From Oceanicola granulosus HTCC2516 (GTDB lineage: Bacteria > Pseudomonadota > Alphaproteobacteria > Rhodobacterales > Rhodobacteraceae): DNA of 64,000 nucleotides. The stretch spans positions 724,938-788,937 of the forward strand of contig NZ_CH724107.1 in NCBI RefSeq assembly GCF_000153305.1, in the 5' to 3' direction. Each line of letters opens with the position of its first letter. Position 1 is the first letter of the stretch. A program made the position numbers and the translations under genes. Positions 49,051 to 61,000 of the stretch are shown here, piece by piece. The notes under the pieces are model-generated. The model saw nothing but the letters and a program-made list of their open reading frames with translations, did no database searches and was not told the origin of the DNA.

Positions 49051-52000
49051 ATGGCCCTTTCCAGAGAGCTCCTGCTCGCGCTCTTCTCGCTCGACAGCTA
49101 CAATCGCGGCGCCGATGCTGTCGTCTCCCTTTCCACCGACGCACTCGGCGATGCCACGGTGCTGCCGCCCGACCCGACGCTGGCGGTCGACTGGCAGGAG
49201 GCCGGCTACTACGCCGTCGCCTATGACACGAGCGGCATCGACGCGCTGGCCGACGAGGCGGTGCTGGCGTTCCGCGGCACCAACCCGACGCTCGATCCGC
49301 ACTACTACGACTCGCCCGAGTGGCTCGGCATCTCCGACGACTGGAGCACCGGCAGCGGGCTGCCGGGCGGCAGCGAGGGACGGGTCGCGCTGGCGCTCGA
49401 CCAGTTCCGCGCGGTCAGGGGCACGACGAGCGACGGGGCGGTCGCGCTCACCGGGCACGGGCTCGGCGGCGGGCTGGCGGGGCTGGTGGCGACGGCCTAC
49501 GGGCAGGACGCGCTGACGTTCGATCACCTGCCACACGAGCACGCCACGGACGAGCTGTTCGCGCTGGCGCAGACCGACACCGCCGTACAGGACCGCCACT
49601 TCGACGGCAGCGCGCCGGCCGCCTTCGACGGCAGCGGCGTCGATACGCTGGCCATCCAGGGCGCGCGCCTCGAGGAGCTGCGGCTCGCCGCCGCGAGCCC
49701 GGCGGCGGCGCTCCTGCCGCGGACGGGGCTGCTCGACAGCACGAGCCTCGGCTCGCTGCCGATGCTGGTGCACCTGCAATGGGCGGCGGAGCAGGGCCAT
49801 ACCGACTGGCACCTCGTCGGCGACGAGATCTGGACCGCCTTCTTCGACACCGACATCGCCGAGAGCATCGCGGGCATCGACGCCTTCACCGGCACCGGCG
49901 ACGCGCTGACCACCATGCAGACGGCGCTGGCCTACTCGGCGCTCGACAGCGGCGAGCGGCCGTTCGGCGACACCGCGATCTGGGCGCTGTTCGACGACGC
50001 CGACGAGCTCGGCCGACTCAAGGCGAGCGGGGCGGCGTGGCTCGACGAGCTGGTGCTGACGGACGACGGCTACCAGACGGTGCTGCAGAGCCTCGCCGAC
50101 CTCGTGGTGCAGAATGCCGCGTCGCTGGCGATCGGCGACGTGGAGGACGACGCGTCGGCGCGGCTCGGCATCCTGTCGCTGCCCGACGGCGCGACGCGAT
50201 TCGACCTCGCCGCGCTCACCTTCGGCGGCGACACCGGCACCGCGCCGATCAACCTCGACGGCCTGCGCGGGGCGATCCTGCGCCAGAGCGAGTTGTCCGA
50301 CGAGCGGATCGAGGTGGCGACGGGCTTCGCGTCGCTCGAGGCGCTGTTCACCGAGCTCCTCGGCGTCGGCGTCACCAGCATCGCGTCGATCACCGTGCTC
50401 GAGCCGGGCGGTGCGCCGCCAGGTGCCGGCCCCGGCAGCGGGCCGCACGTCATCGTCGGCACCGACGGCGCGGATGTCATCGACGCCGGCGGCACGTCGC
50501 AGCCCGTCGTCATCACCTCGGGCGGGGGCGGGGACGTGGTCACCGGCGGCGGCGGCGGCGGCGTCATCACCACCGGCGGCGGCGGCGACAGCGTCACGGG
50601 CGGGGGCGGCTCGGAATACATCTACGGCGGCGGCGGCGACGACACGGCCGTGCAGAGCGAGGGCGACGACGTCATCTTCGGCGGCGACGGCTACGACCGC
50701 TTCGAGCTGGCGGGCGAGGGCGGGCACGTCGCCACGATCTGGATCTCGCCGTTCCTGCAGTTCCCCTTCACCACGCGCGAGCAGGCGGAAGTCCAGCTGC
50801 GGCTCGAACGCGAGGGGTACTCGACGCTGCTCTGGGAGATGGAAGAGGTCATCTTCAGCGAGCGGGCCGACTACGTCCATGTCGGCACCGAGCATGTCGT
50901 CGACAGCTTTGACGAGCAGATCCTGATCGACTTCGGTAGGGCCCCGGGCGGCGGGCCCGACGACGACGTGCTGGATTTCATCGCCGGGATCGACAACTTC
51001 TACGAGTCGCTCGGTGTCTTCTATCGCAACGGCTACGTCCAGGTCGCCGAGCCGGCGCTGTTCGGCGGCTACCGCGAGGCGATCCGCGACGGCTTCGCCA
51101 TCGTCAAGACGGTGGACCGCCTGCTCGAGGAGGAGGACGACACCGTCGTTCCCGACATGGTCGGCTTCACGGGCCTGGATTCCGTCTACCTCACCGACGC
51201 CGACGACCGCTTCGCCATCACCGGCGACGACGCGGGCACGATCTCGGGCACCGGCGAGATCTACGGTCGCGACGGCGACGACGTGATCTTCATCTCCGAC
51301 ATCGCCGCCGGCGATCTCACGGTCGACGGCGGGGCGGGCGACGACATCCTCATCGTCTCGGGCGGGGAGGGCGTGACCGTCGCCGGCGGCCTCGGCCGCG
51401 ACGTCATCATCAACTCGACCCCCGACGGGATCCTCTATGGCGACACGCCCACGGGCACCGTCGTCAACGCCGACGGCACGGTCACGCCGGTCGGCGACGG
51501 GCCGGAGAACGGCGATCTGTTCTACTTCGCGCCGGGCACCAAGATCATGGACCCGCAGAAGCACGACGTGCTGTCCTACTACGGGATCCCGCTGACGGGC
51601 GGCGATGCCTCGGCCTCGTCGGTGTCGTTCCTGCTGGGCGCGCGCACGGGCAGCAAGCACGTGCTCGACGCGGTGGCCAACAGCTTCACCTACTTCGCGC
51701 TGGTGAGCACGGCCGCCGAGAACGGGCTGATGCGGACGTTCTTCGACACCTGGCTGCCCAACATCGTCTACGTCGCCGAGGAAGACGGCCGCTTCATCGT
51801 CGCCAACACCACCGACCTCCTGTTCCGGGTCGCCACCGGCCTGGCGCTGCCCGACGAGGTGGCCTACGGCGAGGATCTGACCTTCAACACGCGCGGCGTC
51901 CTCGAGGTCAACGACTTCGACCTCACCACGTCCGACAACTTCGACATCCCGTGGAAGGAAGACCTCGGCGGTTTCGCGTCGGTCGACGACTCCCTCAACG

Positions 52001-55000
52001 ACAACGTCGGCGACTTCGGGATGCTCTTCAACTTCCCGAACGTCTTCTCGACCATCATGGGCGGCCTCGGTGCCGCGGCCGAACTCGTCCGCGCCACGCC
52101 GGCGGGTGTCGGGGCCTTCTTCCAGGCCTACGACGCCATCATGCTCGCCGATGCCGCCAACTGGATGCTGGGCGCCGCGATCCGCTCGGCCAAGGCGCTG
52201 GACTGGGTGGACGGGGAAGACCCGCTGATCATCGACCTCGACGGCGACGGGATCGAGACGATCGCCCCCAATCAGGCGCAGGTCTTCTTCGACTTCGACA
52301 ACGACCTCTTCGCCGAAGCCTCGAGCTGGCTCAACGCCGACGACGGCTTCCTCGTGCGCGACCTCAATGACAACGGCCGCATCGACAACGCCTCGGAGAT
52401 GTTCGGCACCCAGACGGGCGACGGCTTCGACGATCTCGGCGCGCACGACGACACCGGCGACGGCGCGATCACCAGCGCCGACGCGATCTGGTCGCAGCTG
52501 CGCATCTGGCGCGACCTCGACGGCGATGCCGAGACCGATGCCGGCGAGCTCTTCACCCTCGACGAGCTCGGCATCCTGTCGCTCTCGCTCGCGACCGACC
52601 CGCTCGACATCACACAGCCCTCGGGCGTGCAGCTCTTCGACACCGCCGAAGTCGCCTTCGCCGACGGCACGGTCACGCGGGCCTACGAGTCGATCTTCGA
52701 GACCTTCGAAACCTACACCAAGTACGCCGGCGAGGCAGGCCGCGCGCCCTGGCTCGCCAACCTCGCGGTCGACAACAAGGGCTACGGCTCGATGACCGAC
52801 CTCAGCGTCGCCATCGCCAATGACATCGCCTTCGGGCAGATCGTGGCCGACGTGGGCGCGTCGATGACGGAGCCCGACTTCCTCGCCCTGCGCGACCAGA
52901 TCGGCCCGGTCCTGAGCTACTGGGGCCAGACCCTCGAGCGAACCCGCGAGCTGACGCCGGTGCTGGTGCACGAGGATGCCGAGGGCAAGGTCACGCTGGC
53001 CGACTACGGGATCTACGTCGAGGACGAGACCGGTGGCTACTGGACGCTGAACAGCGGCGCGCCGGTGCGCGACGGCGGCGGGGCGGTGATCGACCGGCCC
53101 AGCCTGTCCGACCTGCTGGCCCAGTCCGCCGGCGCGGGCGAGACATGGCAGCTCGAGCAGACCTGGTCGCCCGCCCTGCGCGGCGCGCCGGTCGCGCATC
53201 GCGGCGAGGCGCCCTACCTGATGCGCATCGTCGACGACCGCGCGGTCATCGACGACTGGGGCATCGAGCAGCCCGACGGCTCGTGGCAGCTCGCCAGCGG
53301 GCGCGCGATCACCGACGCCTCGGGCGCGCTCATCGCCCGGCCGACCGTGGCCGACATCCTCGCCCTGCCGCGCGAGGCGGGGCAGGAGTGGCGGGTCGAG
53401 GAGATCGGGCACAACCCGCTCGCCGACCTCGACGTCGAGCATATCGGCGTGCGCGTCACCGACGGCATCGTCGTGGACTACACCGTCGAGCTGACCGACC
53501 AGGACGGCACCTTCCACGTCTGGGCACGCAACCTCGACCGGGCGCTGGAGCTGCAGTTCAAGACGGGCGACAGCCGCGAGTTCCAGCTGCGCAACTATGC
53601 CGTCGACCTCGACACGCTCGACGAGGTCGGCTCGCGCGACGAGAGCGCCTACCGCGTCGAGCTGCTGACGCCCGGCCAATTCCACTTCGCCACCAGCCTC
53701 GGCGGCTACGACTTCCACCCCGAGATGCTCTCGGCCACGCTCGACAACACGACCGGCCTGATCGATTACCGCGTGACCGCCGACGGCGACTACACGCTGT
53801 CCACCGAGACCTACGAATCGGTCATCGCCCCGATGATCGAGCTGATCGGCGCCAACTTCCAGCAATACGTCCTGATCAGCCGCCGCCTCGCCGTCCGGCT
53901 GGCGCTGCAGGACGGGCTCAAGGATTTCGCGCCCGATCTCGAGTACGACCCGGAGCTCGACGTCTTCCAGCCGACCTCGGGCCGTGGCCTGTTCCCGATG
54001 TTCGAGGCGATCTTCGCGGCCGCGCCGGGCAGCAACGCCGACGACGCGGTGGTCGACTACCTGATCAACTGGAACGCGATCCTCACCCAGGTCTACCCGG
54101 ACTACCAGCCCGCCGATCCCAAGTTCTTCTTCGACTCCACCGTCGCCATCGACCAAGCCTCCGTCTTCCAGATGGCGCTCGCCGCCTACGAGGCGCACCC
54201 GCTCGACATCGACGTGCCGACGCTGGCCAACGCCTTCAGCGTCGACGAGCGCCGCCTCGTCGAACACGCGCCCGCCGACACGGAGGTGCGCGGGCACGAG
54301 GGGGTGAACTTCTTCTACCTCACCGGGGGCGATCAGACGGTCGTCGGCAGCTACGACGCCGACACGCAGGCCTTCGACCCCGAAGAGGTGCAGATCGACG
54401 TCTACTTCATCGGCGCCGACGCCGGCGACGACGTCATCTACGACCGCGACCTCGGCGACCAGGACCAGCTGCGCTTCACCAGCCTGCGCTCGGACGAGGT
54501 GCGGGCGGTGCGCGACGGGGAGGACCTCTACCTCTACTACAACGACGGCGCCAACCACGTGCTGCTACGCGACCAGTTCCTCGGCGAGCGCAACGCGCTG
54601 CTGGGCAACGGCGAGCGCAGCCAGACCGGCGTCGACGAGATCGTCTTCGCCGACAGCGCCGTCTGGGACCGCCAGCGCATGGCGTTCAACGTCGTCGACT
54701 TCGAGCGCGCCGCCGGCGACTTCAACGACGCCTATTACGGCTCGGGCTCGGGCGACGTCATGTTCGGCGGGCTCGGCAACGACTACCTGAGCGGCGGCGC
54801 GGGGGGCGACACCTACATCTTCCGCATCGGCGACGGCCAGGACGTGATCGACGACGTCGGCGGCTTCTCCTTCGGGCCGGTGCAGGCGGGGCTCGACTTC
54901 CTGATGTTCCGCGGCGAGATCACCGAGGACACGATCCGGCTGACCCGCGACGGCGCCTCGACGGACGTGCTCATCACCATTCTCGACAGCGCGGGCAACG

Positions 55001-58000
55001 AGACCGGCGATTCCGTGCTGCTGGTCAACCAGTTCGGCGGGCTGCGCCTGAACCTCGGCGGTTTCGCCGAGGCCATCGGCACCGACGAAGGGCTCGACTT
55101 CGTCGCCCCCAACCAGATCGAGAAGATCGTCTTCGAGCGGGGCGGGATGCTGAGCTTCTCCGAGCTCGTGGACCGCGTGCTCGAAAATGCCCGCACCGAC
55201 GGCGACGACGCGATCTACGGGGTGCTCAACGACAACACCCTCGACGGCGGCGCGGGCGACGACTACCTCACCGGCCAGTCCGGCTTCGACACCTACATCT
55301 TCGGGCGCGGCTACGGGCGCGACGTGATCGAGGACAAGGACTTCGCCTCCGCGCTGTTCGGCCCCAAGGACGACCTGCTCCAGTTCACCGACGACATCCG
55401 CTGGACCGACCTCGACTTCCTGCGCGACGGCAGCTCCGACACCCTCACCCTGCGCATCTCGGGCACCGAAGACGAGGCGATCCTGCCCGACTTCCTCGAG
55501 GAGATCCTGCTCGTCGGCTACCTGAACCTGATCGAGGAGATCGAGTTCTCCGACGGCACCACGTGGTCCTACCTCAAGCTGCTGCAGCATTATGTCGACA
55601 TCGCCAGGACCGACGGTAACGACACCATCTACGGCTTCGAAACCATCTCCGACCGCCTCGACGGCGGCCTCGGCGACGACCGGCTCGAGGGCCAGAGCGC
55701 CGGCGACACCTACGTCTTCGCCGCAGGCTACGGCAGCGACACGGTGTTCGACAGCGCCGGGGCCGACAAGATCGAGTTCGTCGGGCTGACGTCGGAGGAC
55801 GTGGAGTTCTCGCGGACCGCGCTCGACCTGATCATGACGATCAAGGGCACCAGCGACCGGATCGTGCTGGAGAACCAGTACGTTCGCGCCGGCCAGCAGG
55901 CGCACGCGGTCGAGCTCTTCCAGTTCACCGACCGCAGCCTCGACTACACCGACTTCAACCCCGAAGATCTCGACCTCGTCGGCACCGCGGCGGGGGAGAC
56001 GATCACCGGCTCGAACTTCGGCGAACTGCTCGACGGGCAGGCGGGCGACGACACGCTGATCGGGGGCGACGGCGGCGACATCTACCGCTTCGACATCGGC
56101 TACGGGCAGGACGTGATCGTCGACACCCGCGTGCGCGCCGCCTGGAACGACCGCAAGGGCATCGTCGTGCGCGAGGACGACGTGGTCGAGCTGGGGGCCA
56201 GCATCACCCGCGACAACGTCGTCTTCACCAAGGACGGCAACGACCTCGTCGTCTCCGTCGCCGAACACGCCGACACCCTGCGCATCCGCAACCAGTTCCT
56301 CGACCTCGACAACGGCGTCGAGCGGTTCGACTTCGCCAGCGACGGCAGCTTCATGCTGATCTCCGACGTCGAGGAGCTGCTGCAGATCGAGGGCGGCAAC
56401 CGGGGCGACAACGTCATCGTCGGCAACCCGACCGCGCCGAACGTGCTCGACGGACGGCAGGGCGACGACCGGCTCGTCGGCGGCAGCGCGGCCGACACCT
56501 ACGCCTTCGGCGCAGACTACGACTTCGACCGGATCGAGGAGGCGGTGGACGCCGACGGCGTGATCGACCGCGTGCAGTTCGGGGCCTCCGTCACCCGCGA
56601 CGCGCTGCGCATCACGCGCGCCGGCGACGACCTGGTGATCGACCTCGGCAACGGCACCGACGTGCTGACCATCGCCGGCGGGCTCGCCGACACCCGCGTC
56701 GAGGAGTTCCGCTTCGCCGACGGCACCGTGCTGACCCTCGACGAGATCATCGACCGGATGCTCACCGGCACCGAGCGCGACGAGGAGCTGCTCGGGCTAG
56801 ACAACCGCGATGACACCCTCTCCTCGGGCGCGGGCTCCGACGCGATGGAAGGCGGCGACGGCGACGACAGCTACCTCTGGGGCTACGGCGACGGGCTCGA
56901 CAGCATCCGCGACACCGCCGGCATCGACCGGCTGGTCTTCGGGGCCGGCGTCAGCCCCGCCACCGTCACTTTCGACGCCATCGGCGACGACCTCGTGATC
57001 CGGCTCGCGGCGACGGACGAACGCCTCGCCGTGCTCGGGGGGCTCGGCGACAGGCCCGTCGAGCTGTTCGTCTTCGATGACGGCACCGAGCTGACGCTGG
57101 CCGAGGTCGAGCGCATCATCCGCGACGGCCGCGACACCGGCGGGCAGGATACCGTCGAGACCGCCGCGTTGCCCGACGGCCTCGCCGTCAATCCCGGCGG
57201 CGGGCACGATCTCGTCGTGCTGGGCGAGGGCGGCTTCGTCGTCGTCACCGGGGAATCGGGGATCGACCGCGTGCAGATGGCGCCCGGCGCCGGGGACGCG
57301 CTGGTCAGCCTGCCGCAATGGGATCCGACGCGCGTCAGCGTGCGCCGCGCGAGCGCCGAGGGCGACGACCTGGTCCTCGGCTTTCAGAGCGGCGGCGCGC
57401 AGCTGATCGTCGTCGGCGCGCTCGGCGGTGGCGCGGTGCCGCGCCTGCGCTTCGCCAGCGGCGAGGAATGGGGCGCGGCCGAGCTGGTGCAAGCCTACGT
57501 CGACAGTCAGATCGGGCCGGGCGACGACATCGTGCGCGGCAGCGACCGCGACGACGTCATCGAGGGGCGCGGCGGAGACGACCAGCTGCGCGGCGACCGG
57601 GGCGACGACGTCTACCGCTTCACCATCGGCGACGGGCAGGACGTCATCGAGGACATCGCCGGCACCGACCGGCTCGAGCTCGTCGGCTACCGGCCCGAGG
57701 ACGTGCGCGTCGAGCGGCTGGCGGCGGACCGCGACGATCTGATCCTGACCTTCGCCGGCAGCGACGACGCCGTCATCATCCGGGGCGCGGCGCTCGAGAG
57801 CGTGGTCTTCTCCTACGGCACCAGCTGGAGCCGCGACGCGCTGCTAGACCTCGTGAACGCCACCGGCTCGGACGGCGACGATCTGCTCACCGGCACGCCG
57901 GGCAGCGAGGTCTACCGCCCCGGCTTCGGCAACGACCACGTCGTCGACGGCCTCGGCGACGACGTCTACACCTTCGCGCGCGGCGACGGGCAGGACCGGA

Positions 58001-61000
58001 TCGAGAGCGCGGGCGGCGCGGACGGCTTCGGCGCGGTGCTCTTCGGCGCGGGGATCGCGCTCGAGGACGTCACCGCCAAGCGCGATGCCGAGGGCAACCT
58101 GATCCTGCTGATCGCCGGCGGCGACGACCGGCTGACGCTGGTCGACCCGGCGGCCGATCCCGACGCCATCGTCGGCACCCTGCGCTTCGCCGACGGGCGT
58201 ACGCTCGAGGTCGCGGACCTTGCGCGCGCGCTGCCGGCGACGGACGGCGACGACCACGTCATCGTCCCCTCCGGCGCGCCGAGCGATCCCGAGCCGGCGA
58301 CCAACCTCTTCGGCCGCGCGGGCAACGACACGCTGGAGACGGGCCGCGGCGCGGACGTCCTCGACGGCGGGCTCGGCAACGACCTGCTGCAGGGCCACAG
58401 CGGCGGCGACACCTACGTCTTCGGCCACGGCGACGGGCAGGATGTCATCGCCGACGTCGAGGAGCTGTCGGCCAGCGCCGTCGACACCCTGCGCTTCGAG
58501 GCCGGCATCCTGCCCGGGCACGTGGTCGTGCTCTCGACCGGCCCGTCCGACCTCGTCATCGGCCTCGCAGGCCGCGAGGAGCGGCTGACCCTGCGCGGCT
58601 TCTTCGACGGCGGCGGCAAGGACAAGCTGATCGAGCGGTTCGTCTTCGCCACCGGCGAGACGTGGACGCTCGACGACATCCTCGCGCGCGCCGTGACCGG
58701 CAGCGCGGCGGACGAGGTGATCGACGTCGGCACCGCGCACGGCTTCGAGCTGACCCTCACGGGCGGGCGCGGCGACGACACCCTCGCGGGCGGCGTGGGC
58801 GACAGCACCTACCTCTTCGCGCCCGGCGACGGGGCGGACGTGGTGGTCGAGAGCGGCAGCTTCACCTTCTCGACCAACGTCGTCGAGTTCGGCGCGGGTT
58901 TCGACGCCGCCGACCTCGTCGCGGTGCGCGCGGGCGACGACCTGCTGCTGCGCTTCGTCGGCCACGAGGACCAGCTGACGATCCGCGACCACTTCGCCAC
59001 CACGGCGCGGCCGATCGACCTGTTCCAGTTCGCCTCCGGCCCCGGCCTCACCGCCGCGACGGTCGAGGCGGCGCTCGTCAGCGAGGCGGCGGCGCAGCGC
59101 GCCCTCCATCCGAGCACGCCCGACCACGACCCCTTCACCGACCCGCTCTTCGCCATGGGGCAGGGCGGCAGCGGCATCGGCGGCGGCTCCGGCGGCGGCA
59201 GCGCGCCGGCCGACCTGCCGCGCACGCTGACCGCGTCGGACGGCGTGGTGGATGTCTTCGAGCTCTTCGTTCCGCTCGAGGATCCCGGCACCGCGCTCAC
59301 AACCGTCACCGGCTTCGAGACCGGCGACCTCGGCGACGTCCTCGACATCCGGCTGGCGGCTGGCCTCGCGGGCGAGGTGGTCGTGCGGCAGGAGGGCGCG
59401 GACAGCTACGTCTACTTCGTCGACGAGGGCACCACCTCGCTCGACGCCGCCCGGATGCTGGTGCGGCTGGTCGACACCGACATGACGGCGCTGACCTCCG
59501 CCAACTTCAACGGCGCGCCCTTCGGCACCACCGCCTCGCAGACCATCACCGGCACCAACGACCCGGGCACGCTCACCGGCGGCTGGGGCGACGACACCCT
59601 CGACGGCGGCCACGCCGCCGACACGCTCACCGGCGGGCCGGGCGACGACTCGCTCGAGGGCGGCCGCGGCAGCGATCTCTACCTGTTCGAGGCGGGCTTC
59701 GGACAGGACCGGATCCGCGATCTCGGGCTCACCTCCTTCTATTCCCCGCTCGACGTGGTCGAGTTCGGCGAGGGCCTGGCGCTGGCCGACCTGCGGGTCG
59801 AGTCGACGGGGACCTCGCTGATCCTCACCTTCGCGGGCCGCACCGACCGGCTGGTGGTGGAGGAGACCCTCAGCCACGACCGCAGCCGGATCGAGACCTA
59901 CCGCTTCGCCGACGGGCAGGAGCTGAGCCACGCCGAGATGCTCGCCCGCGCCACGGCGCCCGACGAGAGCGACCAGACCCTCCACGGCGGCTTCGACGGC
60001 GAGACGCTCGACGGGGGCGGCGGCAACGACAGCCTGTTCGCCGGCAGCGGCGACGACGTCATCACGGGCGGCCCCGGCAACGACTGGCTGCGCGGCGGCT
60101 TCGGCAACGACACCTACAGCTTCGCGTCCGGCTTCGGGCAGGACACGATCTCCGACGACGGCCGGACAAACAACTCCCCCACCGACGCAGTGATCTTCGG
60201 GGCCGGCCTATCCGCGGCCGATCTGCGGGTGCGCACCGACGGCAGCGACCTCGTCCTCACCTTCGCCGGCACCGAAGACCGGCTCGTCGTCGAGAACACG
60301 TTCAACAGCGGAAACTACCGCCTCGAAAGCTACGTCTTCTTCGACGGCACCACGCTCACACACGCGCAGGTGGCGGCACTGGCTTGGCTGGCGGACGACA
60401 CCGACCAGCAGCTCATCGGCGACTACGACGGCAACCTGCTCGAGGGCGGCGGCGGCAACGACAGCCTGTTCGGCGGCAATGGCGACGACACGCTCGAAGG
60501 CGGCGTCGGCAACGACTACCTGCAGGGCGGCTTCGGAAACGACGTCTACGGCTTCGAGGCCGGGTTCGGGCGCGACCTCATCTGGGACGACGGCCGGACG
60601 GCCAATTCGCCGGCGGACGTGGTCGAGTTCGGCGCGGGGCTGTCGCTGGCCGACCTCGAAGTGACGGCGACGCCGCAGGACCTGATCCTGACCTTCGCCG
60701 GCCGCGACGACCGGCTCACGCTGTCGCGCACCGTCGACCGGCTCAGCGACCGCATCGAGCTGGTGCGCTTCGCCGACGGTTACGAGCTCACCCACGACGA
60801 CCTGCTCGCCCTCGCCTGGGTGCCGAGCGATGCCGACCAGACCTTCACCGGCGGTTCGTCCTCCGAGACCCTGTCGGGCGGTGGCGGCAACGACAGCCTG
60901 TCCGGCCTCGACGGCGAGGACACGCTGACCGGCGGGCCGGGCAACGACGTGCTGAGCGGCGGCGACAGGAACGACGTCTACCGCTTCGAGGTGGGCTTCG

